From positions 62,001-126,000 of the forward strand of contig CACBXQ010000001.1 of the NCBI GenBank assembly GCA_902543245.1: 64,000 nt of DNA, given 5' to 3'. The DNA is from an uncultured Pelagibacteraceae bacterium. GTDB lineage: Bacteria > Pseudomonadota > Alphaproteobacteria > Pelagibacterales > Pelagibacteraceae. The first letter of the stretch is position 1. Each line of letters opens with the position of its first letter. Both the position numbers and the translations under genes were made by a program. Positions 7,724 to 16,726 of this stretch are shown piece by piece. The notes beneath the pieces are model-generated. The model made no database searches. It had not been told where the DNA came from and worked only from the letters and a program-made list of their open reading frames with translations.

Positions 7724-8863
7724 ATGAATTCTAAAATGAATAGATGGAGATCATCTAGTTTCTTAATTAACAAAAGATTTAATTTTAGTAGGAAAGAAGT
7801 TTTAAAATATCTTTCAAAAAAAACTATAGACTCAGCATATAATAAAATTTCATCATGGAAAAATTATAAACCGACTCCATTATTAAATTTAAATAAACTT
7901 AATAAAAAATTAAAACTAGGTAACATATTTTATAAAGATGAATCCAAAAGATTTCATTTAAAATCATTTAAAGCTTTAGGAGGAGCATATGCAGTTGAAA
8001 AAGTTTCTAAGGGTAAAAAAAATATTACTATTTCATCTGCCACAGCTGGAAACCATGGTAGGTCTGTAGCATGGGGGGCTCAAAGACTAGGTCTAAAATG
8101 TAAAATATTTATCAGTCAATATGTAAGTAAAGCTAGGGAAATTGAAATTAAAAAATTTGGCGCTGATGTTATTAGAGTAAAAGGAGATTATGAATCTTCA
8201 CTAAAAGAATGCAAAAAACTTACCAAAAAAAATGGATGGCAAATTGTTCAAGACGTATCTGATAAAAATTACAAATTAGTCCCAAGACTTACAATGGCTG
8301 GCTACTCAATAATGATAAAAGAAATTTCAAATCAAACAAATAAATATATTACACACGTTTTTCTCCAAGCAGGAGTAGGTGGTATGGCAGCTGGATCTGT
8401 TGCGGGAATTGCAAGATATTTTAAAAGAATACCTAAAATTATAGTAGTTGAACCAACAAATGCAGCTTGTGTTCTTAAAAGCATTGAAAAAGGTAAAATG
8501 ACTAAAATAAAGATCAAAAAAGAGAGCATTATGGGAGGAATGTCATGTAATGAAATGTCATTAATTCCATGGCATATTTTGAAAAAAGCTACAAACTTTT
8601 GTGTCTCAATAGATGATAATCAAGTTGCCAACACTGTGGGGATGCTAGCTTCAAAATCTTTTAGCACCAATAAAATTATTGGTGGAGAATGTTCTACACC
8701 AGGCATCATAAGTCTAATAAGTTTATGCAATAATAAAAAATTAAAGAATATTTTAAATTTAGATGAAAAATCTAATATTCTAATTTTTGGATGTGAAGGT
8801 GACGCAGATAAAGATTTGTATAAAAAGTTATTGTTAAAAAGTAAAAAATTAAATGACAATTAA
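7724..8863 (+). CDS. PLP-dependent lyase, diaminopropionate ammonia-lyase-like
   Basis: 379 aa, fold-type II PLP enzyme. The N-terminal YKPTPLLNLNKLNKKL plus FYKDESKRFHLKSFKALGGAYA is the DpaL (YgeX) pattern with the Schiff-base Lys in SFKALGG. Also seen are the Asn-containing TAGNHGRSVAWGA and a glycine loop QAGVGGMAAGSVAG. DpaL converts 2,3-diaminopropionate to pyruvate and ammonia; close relatives include threonine/serine dehydratases and EutB-type dehydratases. It starts 6 bp after gmaS and could share its transcript, but the functional link is unclear. The first ~20 residues are poorly placed (ATG at 7724 or 7736). Confidence 0.7.
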   Translation: MNSKMNRWRSSSFLINKRFNFSRKEVLKYLSKKTIDSAYNKISSWKNYKPTPLLNLNKLNKKLKLGNIFYKDESKRFHLKSFKALGGAYAVEKVSKGKKNITISSATAGNHGRSVAWGAQRLGLKCKIFISQYVSKAREIEIKKFGADVIRVKGDYESSLKECKKLTKKNGWQIVQDVSDKNYKLVPRLTMAGYSIMIKEISNQTNKYITHVFLQAGVGGMAAGSVAGIARYFKRIPKIIVVEPTNAACVLKSIEKGKMTKIKIKKESIMGGMSCNEMSLIPWHILKKATNFCVSIDDNQVANTVGMLASKSFSTNKIIGGECSTPGIISLISLCNNKKLKNILNLDEKSNILIFGCEGDADKDLYKKLLLKSKKLNDN

Positions 8864-10274
8864 AGCGTTAGTTTGGATTCGTGATGATTTAAGAATTGAG
8901 TACAATAGTGCCCTATCATTTGCTACGAATAATTTTGAGCAAGTAACTGCTTTATATATATATGATAAAGAAAAATTTGATAATAAACGTGAGGCTCAAA
9001 AATGGTGGTTATCTAAATCGTTAGAAAGTTTTAAAAATGATTTATTTAAATTTAATATAAATCTTGAATTAGTACAAGATAAAGAATTGGATACATTGAC
9101 TAAAATAAAGTCAAAAGATGAAATATCTGTATATTGGAATAAAATATATGAACCAAGTGAGCTTAAAAAAGATGAATATCTTATTAAATATTTCCAAAAC
9201 AATAAAATTAATTTTCGTATCTTTAAAGGTAATAATCTTCTTGAATTTCAAAAGGTTGTAAAAAACGATGGTACTCCATTCAAAGTTTTTACACCATTTT
9301 GGAAAAACGCTGAGCAAAAATATCTAGATCAAGTACCTAGAAATGTTTCTAAAATAAGAAAACTAAATAAAGTATATAAACTTTTTAATAATCAGATTAA
9401 CATTAAACAAATATTACCCGAAAAAAAATGGCATAAAAAATTTGAAAATTATTGGAACCCATCAGAATCAGAGGCAAAGAAATATGTTATTGATATGATA
9501 AAAAATAAAATTCAGAGTTATGGTGTTAATAGAGATTATCCAGGTATAAATGGAACTTCAAAAATTTCACCTTTTTTAAGACATGGGCAAATCAATGTTG
9601 AAAATTTATGGAAAAGTTGTCAGAAAGTAAAAGTAAAATCAGATGGGTTTAGAAAATATATTAATGAATTAGGATGGAGGGAGTTTTCTCATTCACTTAT
9701 TAATAATTTTCCTGAAATGTTAAAGGGTAATCTAAGAAAGGAATTTGATAAATTTCCTTGGGTAAATAATAAAGTTTTTTTGTCAGCTTGGAAGGAAGGT
9801 CAGACTGGATATCCAATTGTTGATGCTGGAATGAGGGAGTTGTACGAAACCGGTTGGATGCATAATAGAATAAGAATGGTTGTTGGTTCCTTTCTGGTAA
9901 AACATTTAAGGATAAACTGGAAAGAAGGTGAAAAATATTTTAGGAATTGTTTGTTTGATTTTAATGAAGCTAACAATGTTGCTCAATGGCAGTGGGTAGC
10001 AGGTTGTGGAGCAGATGCAGCACCATATTTTAGAATATTTAATCCAATTTTGCAGGGAGAAAAATTTGATAAGGAAGGCTTATATGTAAAGAAATGGGTT
10101 CCTGAACTAAGCAAGGTGCCTAATAAATTCATTCATAAACCATGGGAAATGGAGCTTAAACATCAAGAAGCTATTAAGACTATAATTGGCAAAGATTATC
10201 CTAAACCTATTGTGATACACGAAAAAGCTAGAGCTTCAGCATTAGAAGCATTCCAAAGTCTAAAAAAAAAATAA
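8853..10274 (+). CDS. phrB: Deoxyribodipyrimidine photolyase
   Basis: 473 aa. The N-terminal photolyase alpha/beta domain starts VWIRDDLRIEYNSALSFA. The C-terminal FAD domain has GYPIVDAGMRELYETGWMHN, NRIRMVVGSFLVKHL and NNVAQWQWVAGCGADAAPYF. This is the class I CPD photolyase pattern, including the Trp-rich electron path. It uses blue light to split UV-induced pyrimidine dimers, which fits a surface-water organism. It overlaps the end of the PLP lyase gene by 11 bp. Confidence 0.92.
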   Translation: MTIKALVWIRDDLRIEYNSALSFATNNFEQVTALYIYDKEKFDNKREAQKWWLSKSLESFKNDLFKFNINLELVQDKELDTLTKIKSKDEISVYWNKIYEPSELKKDEYLIKYFQNNKINFRIFKGNNLLEFQKVVKNDGTPFKVFTPFWKNAEQKYLDQVPRNVSKIRKLNKVYKLFNNQINIKQILPEKKWHKKFENYWNPSESEAKKYVIDMIKNKIQSYGVNRDYPGINGTSKISPFLRHGQINVENLWKSCQKVKVKSDGFRKYINELGWREFSHSLINNFPEMLKGNLRKEFDKFPWVNNKVFLSAWKEGQTGYPIVDAGMRELYETGWMHNRIRMVVGSFLVKHLRINWKEGEKYFRNCLFDFNEANNVAQWQWVAGCGADAAPYFRIFNPILQGEKFDKEGLYVKKWVPELSKVPNKFIHKPWEMELKHQEAIKTIIGKDYPKPIVIHEKARASALEAFQSLKKK

Positions 10275-10314
10275 AAACATCTTTCTCTTAAAAATAGTGA
10301 TTTTTTTAATTTTT

Positions 10315-10737
10315 TTAAATTTCACCAATAAAATGGTGAATAATTGTTCTATTTTGTGGTTCTAAACGATGTTCGAATAAATACAAACCCTGCCAAGTTC
10401 CAAGCAATAATTCACTGTCTTTAATGCTCAAAGAGATTTGATTGTTAGTTAGTGAAGATTTTATGTGGGCTGGCATATCATCTTTCCCTTCTGTTGTATG
10501 AATATAAAGATTATTATTCATAGGAACTAATTTATCAAAATATTTAATTAAATCAGTCTGCACATCTGGATCTGCATTTTCCTGAACCAACAAAGATGCA
10601 CTTGTATGCTGAACCGTTAAATTTAATATACCTTTTTTAAAATTATTTTTTTTTATCCAATTAATAGTTTCATCTGTAAATTCATATAATTTTTGACCAT
10701 TAGTTTTAATTTTAAAATTATAAAACTCTTGTTTCAT
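10315..10737 (-). CDS. yjbQ: YjbQ/UPF0047 family protein
   Basis: 140 aa covering the whole single-domain family. The conserved core LTVQHTSASLLVQENADPDV, then DDMPAHIKSSL and GTWQGLYLFEHR identify it, with the clustered His residues that bind metal in this fold. Some members show thiamine-phosphate synthase side activity; the physiological role is unsettled. Its start codon overlaps the end of the upstream cupin-like gene (ATGA type), so the two are probably cotranscribed. Convergent with the photolyase gene, separated by 40 bp of A/T-rich sequence holding only a weak hairpin (AAAAATAGTGATTTTT). Confidence 0.88.
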   Translation of the reverse strand: MKQEFYNFKIKTNGQKLYEFTDETINWIKKNNFKKGILNLTVQHTSASLLVQENADPDVQTDLIKYFDKLVPMNNNLYIHTTEGKDDMPAHIKSSLTNNQISLSIKDSELLLGTWQGLYLFEHRLEPQNRTIIHHFIGEI

Positions 10738-11165
10738 TTAATTTTAGTTTTAAAATCTATGCCATAATTAGATCTAGGACCCTTTCGCAAACCATACGGT
10801 CCTGAAATAAATATTGTCATTGGTTTTGTTCCTTTTTTCAAATCAACTCTATGAAAATTGTTTGCTGATCTAAATCCTATGTAACCAGGTGGTCTCCAAT
10901 ATTTACCCGATTTTAATGTTTCCCAATAACCTCCTCTTAAAATAATTGTTATATATGGAAACAAATGATTGTGAACGCCATCACCATGATCATCATCTAA
11001 CATCTCATGAATTAAAATATTAAAAGGAAACCACTTTGGCCTATGTCTGAATAAAACATAATATCTATTCATCCAGGGTTTGGCTTTATTATATTCTGGG
11101 TGAGATGGGCCCCTATCTAATACAACCTTCTTTCTACCAAAATACTCAAGAAATTTTAATATCAT
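10734..11165 (-). CDS. Cupin-like hypothetical protein
   Basis: 143 aa, soluble, no signal peptide. The spacing of HEMLDDDHGDGVHNHLFPYITIILRGGYWE followed by PGYIGFRSANNFHRVDL resembles the two metal-binding motifs of a cupin barrel (clustered His/Asp/Glu, Gly, then a late His). No catalytic family can be named. It overlaps yjbQ by four bases and its upstream end abuts bamB, so it sits in a minus-strand run from acnA to yjbQ. Confidence 0.65.
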   Translation of the reverse strand: MILKFLEYFGRKKVVLDRGPSHPEYNKAKPWMNRYYVLFRHRPKWFPFNILIHEMLDDDHGDGVHNHLFPYITIILRGGYWETLKSGKYWRPPGYIGFRSANNFHRVDLKKGTKPMTIFISGPYGLRKGPRSNYGIDFKTKIK

Positions 11166-12472
11166 TAATTAAATTTAATTATACTATTAGATTTCAAAAT
11201 ATATAAATTATTAACTGATACATATGGTCTTAAAATTTTACCACCAGCAATTTTAATTACAGAATTTGATTTACCAGACATGGTATTTATTTTGATCAAA
11301 TATCCTTTATTTGTAGAAAGATAAATATCATTTACGCCAACTATAAATCCAGTTGGTTTTAAATTTTTTAATTTTTTCTTTTTTACTAAATCAAAAATAT
11401 AAGTACTTCTGATCACTTTCCCAGTACTCAATTCTAACATAACAAGAAAACCATCTGAAGTGACTGTAAATATCAAATTGTCAATAATTGTGGGTCTTAT
11501 ACTCGAATTTATACTTGTCTTCCAATTAACAAATCCATTTTCTTGACTGATTGAAAAAAACTCATTTCTATTGTTGGATAAGAATATTTGCCCATTATTC
11601 AAAACAATATCAGAAGTTTCTAATAAAAAAGAATCTTCATAAACACTGCTTTTTTGTGTTGGGGTTTGCCATAAAATTTCTCCAGTATTAATATCTACAG
11701 AAGTAATATCACCTATATAATTATTAAAAAAAATTTTATCATTTGATAAAGCAATAGATAATTTTTTCTTAGATTTTATAAAAGAATTTTCAGTTTGAAT
11801 ATTCCATAACTCATCGCCTGAATTTATATCAAAGCACCTTAAAATATTCTGATAATCAACAATATAAAATTTATCATTTAGAATTTTTATTTGAGAATTA
11901 ATTGGTGAAGAATTTCTTCTTTCCCATATTAAATTTCCAGAAATTACATCTATTGCGTAATATTTAGCTAAATTATCTGCTACAATTAAAATATCATCTC
12001 TCAAAGACATTGATAATATTGGGCCTAATTTTTTTTCTGATTTAGTGTAAAAATTTTTTTTCCAATCCAATTTAGATTTGTCATTAAATTTTAATAAATT
12101 CCCTTTATTATCAAAAAAAATAACACTTTCATTATGAACTATTATCTCGCTTTCAGCTTTATCAAAATTTTTAATATCTGAAAATTTATATTTACTTAAG
12201 CTTTTTAAGTTTCCATTATAATTTAAACGTCCATTATTATTATTCAAATTATTTGCAAAACTCTTATTTAACGATTTTGAGGTAATCTTAATTTTAAGAT
12301 CTGAATTTATTTCTTTAATTAATTTTTCTTCGTCCTTAAAAATTATTTTTATATTTTGATTTTCTATTATTGATTTTTCATTTTTCCATAAACCGGTTTT
12401 ATTGTCAAAAGAACAATTATATAAAAATAAGAATAAAATTACTAATATGAAATTATTTTTCACTAAACTCAT
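11165..12472 (-). CDS. bamB: Outer-membrane assembly lipoprotein BamB-like (PQQ-type beta-propeller)
   Basis: 435 aa. The N-terminal LVILFLFLYNCSF is a lipoprotein signal with Cys ~20. Beta-propeller blades recur with the PQQ-repeat core: YAIDVISGNLIWERRN, RCFDINSGDELWNIQT, TSVDINTGEILWQTPT, FSISQENGFVNWKT. BamB is the scaffold lipoprotein of the BAM complex that inserts outer-membrane proteins. The YfgM-like gene just upstream overlaps it by 20 bp, the usual bamB neighbour. The GTPase gene der, often next, is not here. Confidence 0.88.
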   Translation of the reverse strand: MSLVKNNFILVILFLFLYNCSFDNKTGLWKNEKSIIENQNIKIIFKDEEKLIKEINSDLKIKITSKSLNKSFANNLNNNNGRLNYNGNLKSLSKYKFSDIKNFDKAESEIIVHNESVIFFDNKGNLLKFNDKSKLDWKKNFYTKSEKKLGPILSMSLRDDILIVADNLAKYYAIDVISGNLIWERRNSSPINSQIKILNDKFYIVDYQNILRCFDINSGDELWNIQTENSFIKSKKKLSIALSNDKIFFNNYIGDITSVDINTGEILWQTPTQKSSVYEDSFLLETSDIVLNNGQIFLSNNRNEFFSISQENGFVNWKTSINSSIRPTIIDNLIFTVTSDGFLVMLELSTGKVIRSTYIFDLVKKKKLKNLKPTGFIVGVNDIYLSTNKGYLIKINTMSGKSNSVIKIAGGKILRPYVSVNNLYILKSNSIIKFN

Positions 12473-13100
12473 TCTGAATTCTTTTTTCTGCGAGTGCCTT
12501 AATTTTAATATTACTTTTGTCTAAAGTCAAAATTGTCTCATAAAATTCTTTAGCTTTTTGTTTTTCATTTTTTGAAAAAAAATACTCTCCTAAGAGAAAC
12601 AAACTATGAGATTTCCAAATACTTTTCGAATTGATTACTGGAGACAAAATATCAATTAACTCACTTTCATTTACAAAATCTGAGTTATATAAAGCTTTTT
12701 TATAGATGATTAAAAATTTAATTTCTTCCTCCAAGTCTAAGTTATTAATTATTTTGTCATAATTTTCGTTTATTAAATCAGTAGATTTAATCAATTCTTT
12801 ATCAATTAAAAAATAAAGAGCTAGTGGAGAGTATGTTGCATCCTCTTTTAAAATGATCAAATTTAATATTTGTTTTGCTTTGCTCTTATCTCCATTTTCA
12901 AAGGCTGCTGTTGCTTCATAATATTGATTTGATAATTTAATTTTATTTCTATCTTCTGCTTCCTTAAATATGAAAATTGCAAAAATTATTATTATAATAA
13001 TTAATATAGATATTAATATTTTTTTTTTATTTGATACTAAGTAATTTTTTATCTTTTCAGTTCTGGTATTTGAATTTATAATTGAAATTTCTTCATCCAT
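12453..13100 (-). CDS. YfgM-like membrane-anchored TPR-type protein
   Basis: 215 aa. A cytoplasmic N-terminus of about 25 residues is followed by one hydrophobic span (ILISILIIIIIIFAIFIF). The periplasmic part is all-helical and TPR-like (EKQKAKEFYETILTLDKS; AFENGDKSKAKQILNLII). This is the YfgM/DUF2659-type layout found directly upstream of bamB in proteobacteria, where it is linked to the Sec translocon and periplasmic chaperones. Sequence is highly A/T-driven (many I, N, K), so domain boundaries are approximate. Confidence 0.75.
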   Translation of the reverse strand: MDEEISIINSNTRTEKIKNYLVSNKKKILISILIIIIIIFAIFIFKEAEDRNKIKLSNQYYEATAAFENGDKSKAKQILNLIILKEDATYSPLALYFLIDKELIKSTDLINENYDKIINNLDLEEEIKFLIIYKKALYNSDFVNESELIDILSPVINSKSIWKSHSLFLLGEYFFSKNEKQKAKEFYETILTLDKSNIKIKALAEKRIQNEFSEK

Positions 13101-13104
13101 AACA

Positions 13105-15759
13105 CTATATCATGTTTCTTAATACAAATTGTAAAATACCACCATTTTTATAATATTCTAATTCATTTTTAGTATCTATTCTGCATAACGTTTTAATTTT
13201 TTTTATTGTTGCATTAGCATATTTTATTTCTACTTCTATATCTGATGAAGGATCAAAGCCCTGTTCAATATTCATAACACTAAATAATTCTGAACCAATG
13301 AGATTTAAGTTTGTTCTATTCATATCTTCCTTAAATTGTAAAGGAAGTATTCCCATACCAATTAAGTTGGATCTGTGAATTCTTTCAAAACTTTCTGCTA
13401 GCACCATTTTTATACCAAGCAATTTAGTGCCTTTTGCGGCCCAATCTCTTGACGAACCGGTTCCATATTCTTTTCCACCAATAACTACTAAATCTGTACC
13501 TCTTTTCTTGTATTCAACTACTGCATCATAGATTGGCATAACTTTTTCCTCAGGGTATAATTTAGTAAACCCTCCTTCTGTATCTTTCGCCATCTCATTT
13601 TTAATTCTAATATTTGCAAATGTGCCTCTCATCATTACTTCATGATTTCCTCTCCTAGAACCGTATGAATTAAAATCTTTTTGTTGAATTTGATGTTTCA
13701 TAAAATATTCACCTGTTGGACTTTCCTTCTGTATGGATCCAGCAGGTGAAATATGATCAGTTGTAATCATATCCCCTAATATTAATAATGGTCTTGCATC
13801 TTCAATTTTTTTAAATCCTTCTGGTTTATCTGATAAATTATCAAAAAAAGGTGGTTTTTTAACATAAGTAGATCCTTCGTCCCAATTATAAATGCTGCTT
13901 TTTTCTGTTTTTATATTTTGCCATTGTTTTGGTCCTTCCGAAATATTCGAATATCTATTTATAAACATTTTTGGAGTAAGAGACTTATTTAGTACCTCCT
14001 CAATTTCTTTATTAGATGGCCAAATATCTTTAAGGAAAATATTTTTATCAAAAGAATCTTTATATAAGTCAAAGCCCATATGACCTGCAAGAGCATAAGC
14101 GACAACTAAAGGTGGAGATGCTAAATAATTTGCTTTAATTAAAGGTGATATTCTTCCCTCAAAATTTCTGTTTCCTGACAAAACAGAAACTGCAAATATG
14201 TCATTTTTTTTAACAGCTTCTGAAATATTTTCTGGCAAAGGACCAGAGTTTCCAATGCATGTAGTACAACCATATCCAACTAAATTAAAACCTAATTTAT
14301 CTAAATAAACATTTAATCCAGCTTTCTCTAAGTAATCAGTCACAACTTGAGAACCAGGTGCTAGAGATGTCTTTACCCATGGTTTGACATCTAGACCTAA
14401 TTCTACTGCTTTTTTTGCAAGCAAACCTGCTCCTATCAGAACATTAGGATTTGATGTATTTGTACAAGATGTTATTGCTGCAATTAAAATTGATCCATCA
14501 TTAATTTCATATTTTTCATTATTTACTTTTGAAATATTATATTTTTCTCTACCTGTTAATTTTTTGTGTACCTCTTTAAAATTATTTGATGCTTCAGTTA
14601 AAATAACTTTATCTTGAGGTCTTTTTGGTCCTGAAATAGTTGGTGCAATAGTTGACATATCTAATGAAAGTGTATCAGAAAAACAAATATCATTAGAGCT
14701 CCACAAACCTTGCTCTTTTGCATACATCTCTACTATATTAACTTCATTTTCAGTCCTTCCTGAAAACTTTAAATACTTTAATGTTTCTTCATCAATGGGA
14801 AAAAAACCACAAGTAGCTCCATACTCTGGAGCCATATTCGCAATAGTTGCTCTATCAGCTAATGTTAAATTTTTTAAACCATCTCCATAAAACTCTACAA
14901 ATTTACCAACAACTCCTTTATCTCTCAACATTTTTACTACAGTTAATACTAGATCAGTAGCAGTAGTTCCCTCTGGCATTTTGTTTTTTACCTCAAATCC
15001 AATTACTTCGGGTATTAACATTGATATAGGTTGTCCAAGCATACCTGCTTCAGCCTCTATTCCTCCAACACCCCAACCCAGTACAGATAACCCATTCACC
15101 ATCGTAGTATGACTATCTGTACCAACTAAAGTGTCAGGAAATAAATAATCTTTATTTTCAAATTTTTCAGACCATACCACTTTTGATAAATACTCTAAGT
15201 TAACTTGATGACAAATACCAGTTCCTGGCGGAACAATTCTAAAATTATTAAATGCTTCTTGCCCCCATTTTAAAAACGAATATCTTTCGCCATTTCTCTT
15301 AAATTCTATGTCAACATTTTCATCCAAGGATTTTTTATTTGCATAATTATCAACTTGAACTGAGTGATCAATTACTAAATCAACTTGAGAAAGTGGATTT
15401 ATTTTTTCTGGATTTTTATTCTTTTCTTTAACAGCCTCTCTCATTGCTGCTAAATCAGCAACAGCAGGAATGCCTGTATAATCTTGCAGAAGAACTCTAG
15501 CAGGCCTGTAAGCAATTTCAGTATCAGATTTTTTTTCTTTAAGCCAATTCTTAATATCCTCTATTTGTTTTTTTGAGACAGTAACATCGTCTTCATATCT
15601 TAATAAATTTTCTAATAAAACCTTAATTGATTTAGGAAGTTTTGATATTCCTGTTAAGCCATTTTTTTCTGCTTCTATTAATGAGTAATAATAATAATCC
15701 TTACCATTAATATTTATTTTTTTTAGTGAATTAAAAGAATTTTTATGTCCAGGTTTCAT
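13105..15759 (-). CDS. acnA: Aconitate hydratase A
   Basis: 884 aa, normal length for AcnA. The [4Fe-4S] cysteines are in AITSCTNTSNPNVL and GYGCTTCIGNSG. Substrate-site regions include LVGTDSHTTMVNGLSVLGWG, the swivel-domain GGKEYGTGSSRDWAAKG and the ESFERIHRSNLIGMGILPL stretch. It interconverts citrate and isocitrate in the TCA cycle and glyoxylate shunt. It is followed 4 bp downstream by the YfgM-like gene. The LysE gene lies 3 bp upstream, so it is probably in a longer minus-strand operon. Confidence 0.97.
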   Translation of the reverse strand: MKPGHKNSFNSLKKININGKDYYYYSLIEAEKNGLTGISKLPKSIKVLLENLLRYEDDVTVSKKQIEDIKNWLKEKKSDTEIAYRPARVLLQDYTGIPAVADLAAMREAVKEKNKNPEKINPLSQVDLVIDHSVQVDNYANKKSLDENVDIEFKRNGERYSFLKWGQEAFNNFRIVPPGTGICHQVNLEYLSKVVWSEKFENKDYLFPDTLVGTDSHTTMVNGLSVLGWGVGGIEAEAGMLGQPISMLIPEVIGFEVKNKMPEGTTATDLVLTVVKMLRDKGVVGKFVEFYGDGLKNLTLADRATIANMAPEYGATCGFFPIDEETLKYLKFSGRTENEVNIVEMYAKEQGLWSSNDICFSDTLSLDMSTIAPTISGPKRPQDKVILTEASNNFKEVHKKLTGREKYNISKVNNEKYEINDGSILIAAITSCTNTSNPNVLIGAGLLAKKAVELGLDVKPWVKTSLAPGSQVVTDYLEKAGLNVYLDKLGFNLVGYGCTTCIGNSGPLPENISEAVKKNDIFAVSVLSGNRNFEGRISPLIKANYLASPPLVVAYALAGHMGFDLYKDSFDKNIFLKDIWPSNKEIEEVLNKSLTPKMFINRYSNISEGPKQWQNIKTEKSSIYNWDEGSTYVKKPPFFDNLSDKPEGFKKIEDARPLLILGDMITTDHISPAGSIQKESPTGEYFMKHQIQQKDFNSYGSRRGNHEVMMRGTFANIRIKNEMAKDTEGGFTKLYPEEKVMPIYDAVVEYKKRGTDLVVIGGKEYGTGSSRDWAAKGTKLLGIKMVLAESFERIHRSNLIGMGILPLQFKEDMNRTNLNLIGSELFSVMNIEQGFDPSSDIEVEIKYANATIKKIKTLCRIDTKNELEYYKNGGILQFVLRNMI

Positions 15760-15762
15760 TTT

Positions 15763-16353
15763 TTAGTAATAAAAAGTTGCAATACAAGATATTAAGAGCA
15801 ATGACATAACATAATTGAACAACTTAATAAATTTCTCATTTGTCGCGAATTTCCTTAAAAATTTACCTACTAACGTCCAAAAAGTTATACTAATTAAAGC
15901 GCACAAAAACGAAATACTAATTACCCAAAATGAATAATTTAAAAAATTATCTCCACTTTCAACATAAGTTGATACTAAAATAATACCAACGATTACACCT
16001 TTTGGATTAAAAAATTGAAATAAAAAAGTATCAATAAACTTAACAGGGTTTTCTTTTCTCTTTTCATCTGATTTTAATGCAAATGCTATTTTATAAGCCA
16101 AGTAAATTAAAAATACACTTCCTGTAATTTTAAGAATTTCTTGAATAATAGGATAAATTTTAAATATATTTATCAACCCAAAATTAACTACACATACCAT
16201 TGTAGTGAACCCAATAATTACTCCAAGCATATGGGGAAAGGTTTTAATTATTCCAAAATTAAAACTTGAATATGATGCAACTATATTATTTGGACCAGGA
16301 GAGCAGCTTGTGCCAAGCATAAAAAGAAATAAAGATAATATTTCAGGGTGCAT
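15763..16353 (-). CDS. LysE/RhtB family amino-acid exporter
   Basis: 196 aa with about six membrane spans. The N-terminal GTSCSPGPNNIVASYSSFNFG is the LysE/RhtB signature (usually GPGPxxxxxxxxxxxxG). The mid-protein FLFQFFNPKGVIVGIILVS is the family's second conserved block. These proteins export amino acids such as lysine, threonine, homoserine or cysteine; the substrate cannot be read from sequence. It lies 6 bp downstream of csaA. Confidence 0.85.
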   Translation of the reverse strand: MHPEILSLFLFMLGTSCSPGPNNIVASYSSFNFGIIKTFPHMLGVIIGFTTMVCVVNFGLINIFKIYPIIQEILKITGSVFLIYLAYKIAFALKSDEKRKENPVKFIDTFLFQFFNPKGVIVGIILVSTYVESGDNFLNYSFWVISISFLCALISITFWTLVGKFLRKFATNEKFIKLFNYVMSLLLISCIATFYY

Positions 16354-16359
16354 TTAAAA

Positions 16360-16701
16360 TTATGCTATTTTAAGACCATTCTTAGTTTTTTGTGAAGGAT
16401 TTAATAAAACCACTTTTCCATCTTCTTCTATAGCTCCTAAAATAAGAACTTGAGATTTTATTCCTGCAATATTTTTTTCTGGAAAATTGCAAACTCCTAT
16501 AACCTGTTTTCCTATTAAATTTTCCTGATTGTAATAATGGGTGATTTGTGCTGATGATTTTCTGACTCCTATCTCTTCTCCAAAATCAACTTCTAAAACC
16601 AGAGATGGTTTTCTGGCTTTTTCATTTTTATTTATAGATAATATGGTTCCTATCCTTATATCTATTTTGTCAAAATCATTATAGGTTATTTCTTCTTTCA
16701 T
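16360..16701 (-). CDS. csaA: CsaA-like tRNA-binding domain protein
   Basis: 113 aa, a single OB-fold tRNA-binding domain like the C-terminus of MetRS and EMAP-II. Conserved stretches are DIRIGTILSINKNEKARKPS, RKSSAQITHYYN and IGVCNFPEKNIAGIKSQVL, ending with LNPSQKTKNGLKI. CsaA has been described as an export-related chaperone in Bacillus, but the fold binds tRNA. Divergent from the ArgE-like gene with only a 25-bp A/T spacer. Confidence 0.88.
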   Translation of the reverse strand: MKEEITYNDFDKIDIRIGTILSINKNEKARKPSLVLEVDFGEEIGVRKSSAQITHYYNQENLIGKQVIGVCNFPEKNIAGIKSQVLILGAIEEDGKVVLLNPSQKTKNGLKIA

Positions 16702-16726
16702 AAATTTAATATATAATAATATTTAA

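Noticed and set aside
10275-10314. Bidirectional terminator between photolyase and yjbQ
   Set aside because: Only a short all-A/T stem (AAAAAT/ATTTTT) is present, indistinguishable from background.
13892-14617. Plus-strand ORFs opposite acnA (63 and 77 aa)
   Set aside because: Shadows of acnA with no supporting motif or ribosome site.
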